Positions 1 through 6,735 of a stretch of DNA of 37,500 bases are shown here, one piece after another (position 1 is the first letter of the stretch; every line of letters begins with the position of its first letter). The stretch spans positions 1 to 37,500 of the IMG/VR virus record IMGVR_UViG_3300031977_000602. One strand, 5' to 3'. A program made the position numbers and the translations under genes. The notes below the pieces were generated by a model. The model was not told the DNA's origin, ran no database searches, and was given only the letters and a program-made list of their open reading frames with translations. The DNA is from a virus.

Positions 1-448
1 AAACACCGGTAACCAGTCTGCTGCATCAAACACCGGTAATCGTTCTGCTGCATCAAACACCGGTAACTATTCTGCTGCATCAAACACCGGTAACCAGTCT
101 GCTGCATCAAACACCGGTAATCGTTCTGCTGCATCAAACACCGGTAACTATTCTGCTGCATCAAACACCGGTTACCAGTCTGCTGCATCAAACACCGGTA
201 ACTATTCTGCTGCATCAAACACCGGTAACTATTCTGCTGCATCAGTTGAGGGTGAACAATCGGTGGCGATTGTCACAGGGTACTACTCGAAAGCAAAAGC
301 GTCTGAAGGTTCGTGGGTGGTTATTACTGAGCGTAACGACGACTATGAAATCATCGACATCAAGACTGCCAAAGCCGGTGTTGATATTGAACCTGATACC
401 TATTACAAACTTGTCAATGGTGAGTTTGTTAAATGCGATAATGAGTAA
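1..448 (+). CDS. Partial nonapeptide-repeat phage protein (5' end outside window)
   Basis: The reading frame is open from base 2 and ends at the TAA at 446-448; the start lies left of the window. The visible part has nine 9-residue repeats of the form NTGN(Q/R/Y)SAAS, followed by a C-terminal domain of about 68 residues beginning VEGEQSVAIVTG and ending in VKCDNE. Tandem small-residue repeats of this kind suggest a beta-solenoid fold; that is inference. From memory, similar repeat-plus-cap proteins (repeats, then a conserved VEG..SVAIVTGY..KAKG..G.W..LTERD-like end) occur in other phages without a known role. The stop overlaps the ATG of the next gene (TAATG), so the two are translationally coupled and probably belong to one early operon. 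The size of the missing N-terminal part is unknown. Confidence 0.8.
   Translation, partial: NTGNQSAASNTGNRSAASNTGNYSAASNTGNQSAASNTGNRSAASNTGNYSAASNTGYQSAASNTGNYSAASNTGNYSAASVEGEQSVAIVTGYYSKAKASEGSWVVITERNDDYEIIDIKTAKAGVDIEPDTYYKLVNGEFVKCDNE
2..244 (+). repeat. Nine tandem 27-bp repeats with an 81-bp higher-order unit
   Basis: Nine in-frame 27-bp units each start AACACCGG and end TCTGCTGCATCA. Only codons 4 and 5 vary. By their variable residues the order is NQ, NR, NY, NQ, NR, NY, YQ, NY, NY. Units 1-3 (2-82) and 4-6 (83-163) are identical base for base, giving a perfect 81-bp direct repeat. The array probably continues left of the window. There are no unique spacers, so this is a coding repeat and not a CRISPR array. 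Confidence 0.95.
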
Positions 449-765
449 TGGGTACTCGTGAGAATAAAGTTGAAACCTATTTGCGTGATGAAATCAAGAA
501 ACTTAATGGTGACACACGTAAATGGATTTCACCTGGTCGTGATGGTGTCCCTGATCAAATCTGTTTCTTACCACACAGTATCTTCTTCGTAGAAGTAAAA
601 ACAATGGATGGTAAGTTTCAACCCGGTCAGGAACGTGAACATGGTCGGTTGCGTGACCTTGGTGCTCATGTCTGTACAGTGTGGGGTCACAAAGGTGTTG
701 ATGCACTGGTGAATGATTTGAGGTTGTTCAATCGGCCTGTGGAGGAATGCTATGGAAAGTCATAA
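448..765 (+). CDS. VRR-NUC domain nuclease
   Basis: A 105-residue protein with the core of the VRR-NUC family, a PD-(D/E)XK nuclease. The visible landmarks are GRDGVPDQICF (about residues 28-38, containing the catalytic PD), FFVEVKT (about 46-52, the E-x-K) and a downstream Q in the FQPGQEREH region (about 57-65). Stand-alone VRR-NUC proteins in phages often sit beside helicases, as here, with a SNF2-like helicase two genes on, and are thought to cut branched or replication-intermediate DNA. The ATG overlaps the stop of the upstream gene by one base. The substrate is inferred from the family. Confidence 0.88.
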   Translation: MGTRENKVETYLRDEIKKLNGDTRKWISPGRDGVPDQICFLPHSIFFVEVKTMDGKFQPGQEREHGRLRDLGAHVCTVWGHKGVDALVNDLRLFNRPVEECYGKS

Positions 766-907
766 CTTAACACGTGAAGGTGATGAATGGGTTTGCAGTT
801 GCAGTTGTGGTCTGCGTTGGGACACCGATGAAGATGACCCGCATCCGAAGACTGCTGAAGAACACATTGCAAAGATTAAGTACGAGATGAAACATGCAAA
901 CTCGTAA
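752..907 (+). CDS. Small Cys-rich hypothetical protein, 51 aa
   Basis: A short gene, ATG at 752 to TAA at 905-907, preceded by a strong GGAGG at 741-745. It begins inside the end of the nuclease gene and its stop overlaps the start of the next gene (894), so it fits a tightly coupled operon. The product contains WVCSCSCGLRW (residues 13-23), a C-x-C-x-C cluster, followed by acidic DTDEDDPHP and a helical, charged tail with two further histidines (H38 region and H48). The cysteines suggest metal binding. No family was recognised. It could be a small DNA- or protein-binding accessory. Confidence 0.75.
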   Translation: MESHNLTREGDEWVCSCSCGLRWDTDEDDPHPKTAEEHIAKIKYEMKHANS

Positions 908-1106
908 ACAGTCAGCCACTGAAGCAGTGATGAACATCCTGGTGGGGTACACGATTAACCTGATTGCAAACTTCACCATCTTCCCGTTGTTCGGTTGGGA
1001 CATCTCACTGCAACAGAACCTTCTCATCGGTGTATTCTATACCGTGATTTCATTCGCACGTAGCTACCTGCTGCGTCGTTTCTATAATTGGTGGCACAAC
1101 AGATGA
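894..1106 (+). CDS. Small two-helix membrane protein (DUF7220-like)
   Basis: 70 residues. The basic N-terminus MQTRKQSATEAV is followed by two hydrophobic segments, roughly residues 13-32 (MNILVGYTINLIANFTIFPL) and 42-58, and then SYLLRRFYNWW at the end. The pattern TRKQS.EAV.N..VGY, then IFPLFG, then SF.RSYLLRR.. matches, from memory, a family of small phage inner-membrane proteins (DUF7220) of unknown function. The start lies within the end of the 51-residue gene, and the stop overlaps the helicase start as ATGA. No signal-peptidase site is visible. Confidence 0.75.
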   Translation: MQTRKQSATEAVMNILVGYTINLIANFTIFPLFGWDISLQQNLLIGVFYTVISFARSYLLRRFYNWWHNR

Positions 1107-2599
1107 AAGAATTATTAACACCACAAATGCTTCACGACTACCAACGTGAATGCGTTATGCACCAGCTTCAGCACGATGATTCAATGCTGTGGCTGCAAAT
1201 GGGCTTAGGTAAAACACCGATCACTCTGACCACTATCGTTGACCGTATGCGTGCAGGTCAGGTGAAGAAGACTCTGATCTTCGGTCCACTGCGAGTCATA
1301 CAAGCGGTATGGGCTAGGGAAGCACGCAAGTGGTCACACACTCAGCACCTACGCTTCAGCGTCATACATGGTACGAAAGAGAAACGTGCACGTGCTCTTT
1401 TCGCTGATGCTGACATCTACCTGATCAACTACGAAGCAATGAATTGGCTTGCTGAAACACTGGACCATTACTATCTGTCCCAGGGTAAAGACCTACCGTT
1501 TGAGATGGTTGTCTATGATGAAGTGTCGAAGCTGAAGAACTCCACTACTCTGCGTATGGCTGGTGGTAAGCGTGACCGTAAAGACGGACGTGGTGAACCG
1601 GTGACTATCAAAGTGACAGGGTGGCGTAAAATCCTGAACCACTTCAAGTACCGCACAGGTCTGACCGGTACACCTGCGTCAAACGGTTACCTTGATCTGC
1701 ATGGTCAGTTCTTATCGGTGGACGGAGGTGAACGACTTGGTGAGTACATCACTCATTACAAAGACAGCTACTTCACCAGTGACTATTCAGGGTGGAACTA
1801 TTCACCGACTGAATTAGGTAAGCAGTGGATTGAGTTCAAGATCAGCGACATCACAAAGAAGATGGACGCTGCTGATTACCTTGACCTGCCCGACTGTAAA
1901 GTGACGAACATGATGGTTGACCTACCTGCCAACGCACGCAAGGCATACGAGGAAGTTGAAAAGAACATGTTCACCCAACTTGATTCAGGTCAAGAAGTGG
2001 AAGTGTTCAGTCGCTCATCGGTGTCGAACAAGTGCTTGCAGTTCTGCAATGGGTCACCGTACCTGAGCAGCGAGTCACCAGACTACGAGTCAGTGCATGA
2101 CGCTAAACTCGACGCACTTGAAGAAGTGTTGGAAGAAGCAGGTGGTGCACCGGTACTGTGTAGCTACACCTTCAAGTCCGATGCTGAACGTATCATGAAG
2201 AAGTTCAAAAAGCTGAAGCCGGTCAACCTGACACAGACTAAATCTGCTGACACTGAGCGCATCATCAACGAGTGGAACAGTGGCAAGATCAAGCTGTTAA
2301 TCGGTCACCCTGCTTCAATGGGTCACGGTGTCGATGGTCTTCAGGACAAAGGATCAATACTGGTGTGGTTCGGTCTGAACTGGTCACTGGAATTGTACGA
2401 GCAGATGTGTGGTCGCTTGAATCGTCAGGGTCAGAAGAAGCCGGTGTCAATCATCAGAATCCTATGTAACGATACTGTTGACCTTGCTGTGGCTGATGCT
2501 ATTGAACGTAAGACAGATGACCAGGAAGGTCTGAAGAATGCGTTGCAGCGATACCGTGATGGTATCACCACAAACGAATTAGAAACGAACTTCTTTTAA
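1103..2599 (+). CDS. SNF2-like superfamily 2 DNA helicase
   Basis: 498 residues. The ATG at 1103 is chosen because it forms an ATGA overlap with the preceding stop; an in-frame TTG at 1088 would add only five residues. Superfamily 2 motifs appear in order: Walker A MGLGKT (33-38), motif II DEVS (D139-E140), motif III LTGTPASNG, GHGVDGLQ (motif V region), and motif VI GRLNRQGQ. The order and the LNWSLELYEQM region are typical of phage SNF2/DEAD-type ATPases, which use ATP to translocate on or remodel double-stranded DNA. With VRR-NUC next door, a role in replication or recombination is likely. Its stop overlaps the stop of the convergent gene at 2596. Confidence 0.92.
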   Translation: MKELLTPQMLHDYQRECVMHQLQHDDSMLWLQMGLGKTPITLTTIVDRMRAGQVKKTLIFGPLRVIQAVWAREARKWSHTQHLRFSVIHGTKEKRARALFADADIYLINYEAMNWLAETLDHYYLSQGKDLPFEMVVYDEVSKLKNSTTLRMAGGKRDRKDGRGEPVTIKVTGWRKILNHFKYRTGLTGTPASNGYLDLHGQFLSVDGGERLGEYITHYKDSYFTSDYSGWNYSPTELGKQWIEFKISDITKKMDAADYLDLPDCKVTNMMVDLPANARKAYEEVEKNMFTQLDSGQEVEVFSRSSVSNKCLQFCNGSPYLSSESPDYESVHDAKLDALEEVLEEAGGAPVLCSYTFKSDAERIMKKFKKLKPVNLTQTKSADTERIINEWNSGKIKLLIGHPASMGHGVDGLQDKGSILVWFGLNWSLELYEQMCGRLNRQGQKKPVSIIRILCNDTVDLAVADAIERKTDDQEGLKNALQRYRDGITTNELETNFF

Positions 2600-2928
2600 G
2601 CACCAGGGAACTGCTTGAACAACCATGTGAGAAAGCCACCAACAAAAGCAAACCCACTTAACCATTTAACAAACTTACCTAACACTGACATTGTTTTAAC
2701 TGTACCGTTTGCAGCGTTCCATGCTAAAACAATGTCACGTGTTGATTCAGTCAATTCTTGTGTTGAACGGGTTAAGTCTTCAATGCTCTTGGTGTTACGT
2801 TCTTGAGCTACGATCAGATGCTCCCACCGCTTTTCTTCAGATTCACAATGCTCGTGAAATTCTTCAATGTGATCGTCTAGTTTCTGTTGCAATAGGAGTA
2901 CCTGAGCATCAGTTGACCTTCTTTCCAT
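2596..2928 (-). CDS. XhlA-like coiled-coil protein with C-terminal membrane anchor
   Basis: 110 residues from the ATG at 2928, chosen because AGAGG lies 8 bases upstream; an in-frame ATG at 2958 lies inside the endolysin gene and would add ten residues. The N-terminal two thirds is charged and helical (QQKLDDHIEEFHEHCESEE, then repeated TRSTQELTESTRD heptads). Near the C-terminus is one hydrophobic segment (VKWLSGFAFVGGFLTWLF), giving a tail-anchored layout like haemolysin XhlA-type lysis accessories. It is the last gene of the lysis cassette, after endolysin and holin. It lacks the N-terminal anchor of an Rz inner-membrane spanin. Role in lysis inferred. Confidence 0.72.
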   Translation of the reverse strand: MERRSTDAQVLLLQQKLDDHIEEFHEHCESEEKRWEHLIVAQERNTKSIEDLTRSTQELTESTRDIVLAWNAANGTVKTMSVLGKFVKWLSGFAFVGGFLTWLFKQFPGA

Positions 2929-2932
2929 ATCA

Positions 2933-3409
2933 TCAACCTCTGTTAAACACGTCGACATCGTAAGTCCTTACACCATCATTCCACAACTCTGCTTCAGCAG
3001 TTCTTCGACGTGATAAACCCCGAAGCACACGACCACCGGCTTTGTTCCAACGTGACAACTGGTAAGGTACATCGTCCCAGTCACCACTGTTGATCCGTCG
3101 TCTTAATGTTGAAGCCTTGAACGCACCACTGCCGAGGTTGTAAACAAAACTCGCCAGTGCTGCACGCTGTTTGTCATTCAGGTACGGTTTGCAGTACATA
3201 ATCACAGCACGTTCAGCCTTCTCAAGCTCATGGTGTAACCACGCTTCAGCTTGCTGTTTCGTACACTCAGGGTCGTCACCAGTTACACGACGACCATCAG
3301 GGTAACGTGTTGTACCGTAGCCTATGGTCCATACGCCAGCAGCACAGCGATAAGGGGTAGATGAATACCCCTCAAAGCGTATGACCAGATCAACCCCTTC
3401 TTTAATCAT
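2933..3409 (-). CDS. Endolysin, GH24 lysozyme (P22/T4 type)
   Basis: 158 residues. It has the glycoside hydrolase 24 catalytic signature E-x8-C-x5-T at E13, C22 and T28, in FEGYSSTPYRC and GVWTIGYGTT. Cysteine instead of aspartate at the second position is a known variant in this family. Downstream FVYNLGSGAF and RWNKAGGRVLRGLSRRR are the usual substrate-cleft and C-lobe motifs. The family cuts the N-acetylmuramic acid to N-acetylglucosamine bond of peptidoglycan. There is no N-terminal signal or SAR segment, so export should depend on the holin. The start overlaps the end of the holin gene. Confidence 0.95.
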   Translation of the reverse strand: MIKEGVDLVIRFEGYSSTPYRCAAGVWTIGYGTTRYPDGRRVTGDDPECTKQQAEAWLHHELEKAERAVIMYCKPYLNDKQRAALASFVYNLGSGAFKASTLRRRINSGDWDDVPYQLSRWNKAGGRVLRGLSRRRTAEAELWNDGVRTYDVDVFNRG

Positions 3410-3882
3410 TTTCGTGCAGACCTATATCCGAACAAGAAACCTAACACTGCTTGGATAGCTTCACCGATGAGTGAACCCCACAACAGGTCAACCGCTTGCA
3501 TGGTGTCGTTAAGAGACTCCACGGTGCTCAACACCGCATACGTGTAGAACGAAGCCATGACAGCAAATAACGTGATGATGATGGTCACAGCGAACGGTCT
3601 GAGTGCACCGTTCCATGCGTCCACCCAGGTGATACCAGTACCCTTCAGACTTGCACTGGCAATCTTGGCTTGTGACTCATACGCTACAATGTCAACCTCA
3701 CGGTCCATCTCAGCAACACGAGTCTCACCTTGCTTTTCAGCAATCTTCAACTGAAGTTCAGTCTGGATTTTAAGCATCTCGACCTCACGACTGTGTTCAC
3801 GAGATGCGCCCCACTCCTTCAGTAAGTTGGGAACTGTACCGGATACTAAACCGGTGAGTGTCGATATTAGTGCTGTAATCAT
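3406..3882 (-). CDS. Holin, 3TM gene-transfer-release type
   Basis: 158 residues. A moderately hydrophobic N-terminus (ITALISTLTGLVSGTV) is followed by a charged helical stretch (about 22-75). Two clear membrane segments come next, around residues 94-120 (ALRPFAVTIIITLFAV and on) and 132-154 (LLWGSLIGEAIQAVLGFLFG), and then a short basic tail SARK. A WVDAWNGALRPF-like lead-in to the second segment is typical of the 3TM holin family associated with gene-transfer-agent release (PF11351, from memory). The position directly before the endolysin supports the holin call. Its ATG overlaps the tailspike stop by one base. Confidence 0.85.
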   Translation of the reverse strand: MITALISTLTGLVSGTVPNLLKEWGASREHSREVEMLKIQTELQLKIAEKQGETRVAEMDREVDIVAYESQAKIASASLKGTGITWVDAWNGALRPFAVTIIITLFAVMASFYTYAVLSTVESLNDTMQAVDLLWGSLIGEAIQAVLGFLFGYRSARK

Positions 3883-5990
3883 TATCTGCCACCTATTGTC
3901 TTAAATGTGATAACGGTTGGATCGTACAAGTTCCATGCTACACCTGAACCAGAACCAGATCCTTCAGTGAACGCTAAGTCAAAACCTCTCGTTGTCACGT
4001 TCGAGTAAGCTACGGATCTGTTGTTAGCACCACTCAGAGCGTTGGCAATAATGGCATACGCACCAGTTGCTAACGGTGTTTCAAATGTGACTGAATATTG
4101 ACCGACACCGTTGCGAACAATACTGTCAATGTTCTTCTGTACACCAATGGCAACAGGATTACCGTTGAAGTGACCGACTGAAGAAACACCACCGTCAACA
4201 TCGTTAGCTAGAACATTGGTAATTGAATCAAATACAAGTGAGTCAAGGAATGTGTTAACCGTACCACCTGTATTACGGATCACTAAGTGATGCCAACCTT
4301 TTGTCGGTACGTGTATGAATGGTTGGGTAGCCCCTAGTGAGTAGTGAATATTACTTCTATTTTTAAATCCGGTAACTGAAACAGACTTAGCATTATCAGC
4401 TCTACTTGCTGACAACCCTAGTGGATAGCTAGACAGATTGACAGGGTTTAACGCCCCTCTGTTAAGTACCAGATCTAAAGTAGCAGTACCGTTGGCGTAG
4501 ATACTAGGGTAAATCACCAGGTTGTCATCTTCAGCGTAGAAAGGGATGTACACGTTGCGATCACTAACTGTCTGAACCAGTTGAACTGTACTTGGCTCAC
4601 TCCTCCGCAACCACGGTGTAGAACTTGTCAAGTTAGGCAGGATAGGTAACTGTCCTACAGACTGAATGCGAGAGTGCAGTTCGTTAGCCAGCAACACGCT
4701 TCCAGATTTAACGCTGTGGTCACCTTTATACCCACCCATCATCAAAGGTACACCCATCTTATTACCTAAGATTTTCAAACCGTCGTCATTCAGGTGTGTA
4801 CCATCGTTATAGATGTCACTGTACTGACGGAAAATATCAGACATGGTGTCGATGTATTTTGCGTTTAATAGTTTGGCAACAGACTCCGTTACATCTGAAT
4901 ATGCTTTTGTCAACTTAGCAGAAGCCAAACCAGTACCATCGTAACCAGTCAAAGAGTTGAAAGGGATACAACCCATCAGGATAAGTGCTTTACCACGCAA
5001 AATTTCACGAGCACAGAATTTCAATAATAAGGTGTTGAAGTTTTCAGCTTTATACAGACCGTTGGTTGCAACTTGCTCAGGGTTAGCACCGTTGCTTGTC
5101 GCAAACAGAGTATCGTTCACACCATACATAACCAGTGATACGTCAGCATCAGAAACAACACGGTGACGAAGATAACCGTTATACATACGGTCACCAGAGA
5201 AACCACGGTTATAAACAACTGCTTGGTTTCGCAGAGCGTTATTACTAAGAAGGTTTTGCAAGTAAGACGGATAGTTATTGGTGAACTGCCAGTGTGCGTA
5301 TGTACTGCCGTCACCGAAGTTGGTTGGTTCACCTATACGATCAACTGCACCAGGGTTATTTGCGTTTGCTTGTGCGTATGTGATTGAATCACCGTAGCAG
5401 TCGATTTTTACAACATCTGTTTTACCACGAATTTTACTTTCATATTTTGCATAGTTTTTCGATTCAAGAACAGGTAAAACATCCCAGTCATCGAATACCA
5501 ACATACCGCCACTGTTAACTAAAACATGAACTTCATCATCAAAAGTCATTTCAGTAACTGTTTGACCACTGATCAAGTTTCTGTCTGATTGGAACTTATA
5601 GCTGTAACCACCCAGGTCAGCAATACGAACAGTGTCACCGTCAGAATATGAAAGTGTTTTGGCTTGTGCTTTTGTAAGCCCCGATAATCGATTGAAATCT
5701 GCTACAGATGTGACCGGTAGATTGTTAACGATATAAATGAAACCTGATGTCAGATACACGTTACCGACAGCGTGCTTCGTGTAAGCAATCATGTTAGCAA
5801 CAGTGTCAAACTTCAACGGTGAAAGAGTGCTGAGTGCGTTCTCGTTAATATGTTTGATACCACCAAGGGTAGCACCGTCACCCATGTGAATGCTGTTATC
5901 GGTGGTATTGAACCACAGTTCAGCTATTGCAGGAACACCAGCCATAATTTCAGCATTAGTACCTCTGCGATGTTTTACTTGCGTAGCCAT
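3882..5990 (-). CDS. Tailspike with SGNH-hydrolase (esterase/deacetylase) domain
   Basis: 702 residues. Residues 1-50 (TQVKHRRGTNAEIM..., MGDGATLGG) resemble the N-terminal domain of the BPP-1 major tropism determinant, used to attach receptor-binding proteins. Residues about 57-140 look like a second adaptor. Residues about 192-412 form an SGNH hydrolase: block I YGDS with nucleophile S202, block III GVND (290-293), and block V DGTHLN with D396 and H399. Such domains deacylate surface polysaccharide, so this is the probable receptor-binding enzyme. The remaining 290 residues are Ser/Thr/Asn-rich and beta-like, without a recognised family. It is coupled to the tail adaptor gene by a one-base overlap. 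Confidence 0.9.
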   Translation of the reverse strand: MATQVKHRRGTNAEIMAGVPAIAELWFNTTDNSIHMGDGATLGGIKHINENALSTLSPLKFDTVANMIAYTKHAVGNVYLTSGFIYIVNNLPVTSVADFNRLSGLTKAQAKTLSYSDGDTVRIADLGGYSYKFQSDRNLISGQTVTEMTFDDEVHVLVNSGGMLVFDDWDVLPVLESKNYAKYESKIRGKTDVVKIDCYGDSITYAQANANNPGAVDRIGEPTNFGDGSTYAHWQFTNNYPSYLQNLLSNNALRNQAVVYNRGFSGDRMYNGYLRHRVVSDADVSLVMYGVNDTLFATSNGANPEQVATNGLYKAENFNTLLLKFCAREILRGKALILMGCIPFNSLTGYDGTGLASAKLTKAYSDVTESVAKLLNAKYIDTMSDIFRQYSDIYNDGTHLNDDGLKILGNKMGVPLMMGGYKGDHSVKSGSVLLANELHSRIQSVGQLPILPNLTSSTPWLRRSEPSTVQLVQTVSDRNVYIPFYAEDDNLVIYPSIYANGTATLDLVLNRGALNPVNLSSYPLGLSASRADNAKSVSVTGFKNRSNIHYSLGATQPFIHVPTKGWHHLVIRNTGGTVNTFLDSLVFDSITNVLANDVDGGVSSVGHFNGNPVAIGVQKNIDSIVRNGVGQYSVTFETPLATGAYAIIANALSGANNRSVAYSNVTTRGFDLAFTEGSGSGSGVAWNLYDPTVITFKTIGGR

Positions 5991-6700
5991 TATGCAACAC
6001 TCCCGTAGTCTAATTCGTCACCGACCGCACTCGTAACAAGCCCGTAGTCAATGAATTGTTGAGGGTCAAACCCTGGTATTGATTCAATTCTATCATCAAC
6101 CACTTCAACCAATTGGTACTGTGGCATGTAATGTGTGGGGTCTGTAGCTGCTGGTCCAGCCAACGGTGCTGTCATTGTGTCACCGTTGACGTTCACATAC
6201 TCAGCGTCAGTATCAAAGTTTTCTAATCCAGATTCGTCAGCGTTCCATCGTAGCACTTTGCCACTGTCAGGGTCTTCTAGTGTTAACGGTAGTGGTCCAC
6301 TGTATGAATCTGATAATGTGAATGTTCGACTTATTTTATCCAGAATCTGTTGGATTAAAAACGTCAGCTTATCCATTGCATTTTCATGAAGGTCAGGGAA
6401 AAACGCACCCTGAGATGTGAATGCAGTTAACTGAGTTTCATCGTAGTTAGAACGAATATACCACTCGTAGTTAGTAGGTAAAGCACCTGCGACACGTGTG
6501 ATTGTACCACCGCTATCATTCCCCACAGAGTTGACTGTGTAATCAGTGTCAACAACCAGTTCAGTTTGCACACCGGTGTCATCAGTTTCATACACACTCA
6601 GTTCAGTCTTATCATTGACCTTGAACCCATAACTGAACGTGTCAGCAATGCCGTTACCGGTATACGGTCCTGATGTGATTTTTTTAGTGTTTACTGTCAT
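5990..6700 (-). CDS. Tail fibre adaptor, T7 gp17 N-terminal-domain protein
   Basis: 236 residues from the ATG at 6700, which has GGGAG eight bases upstream; an upstream TTG at 6715 is less likely. The first 150 residues match the T7 gp17 tail-attachment domain in pattern: YTGNGIADTFSYGFKV, VDTDYTV, GGTITRV, RSNYDETQLTAFTSQGAFFPD, and HENAMDKLTFLIQQILDKISR. In T7 this region binds the tail tube and is followed by the long fibre; here the protein stops after a short tail. It probably docks to the tubular tail proteins and carries the separate tailspike encoded next. Confidence 0.92.
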   Translation of the reverse strand: MTVNTKKITSGPYTGNGIADTFSYGFKVNDKTELSVYETDDTGVQTELVVDTDYTVNSVGNDSGGTITRVAGALPTNYEWYIRSNYDETQLTAFTSQGAFFPDLHENAMDKLTFLIQQILDKISRTFTLSDSYSGPLPLTLEDPDSGKVLRWNADESGLENFDTDAEYVNVNGDTMTAPLAGPAATDPTHYMPQYQLVEVVDDRIESIPGFDPQQFIDYGLVTSAVGDELDYGSVA

Positions 6701-6735
6701 GTTGACAACTCCCAATTATTTAGTTAAGCATATCA

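Noticed and set aside
2-244. CRISPR array
   Set aside because: The repeats are contiguous, have no unique spacers, keep one reading frame and encode protein repeats.
3882-5990. Diversity-generating retroelement, suggested by the Mtd-like N-terminus and BPP-1-like head genes
   Set aside because: No reverse transcriptase, template repeat or C-type lectin variable region was found; the spike carries an SGNH hydrolase instead.
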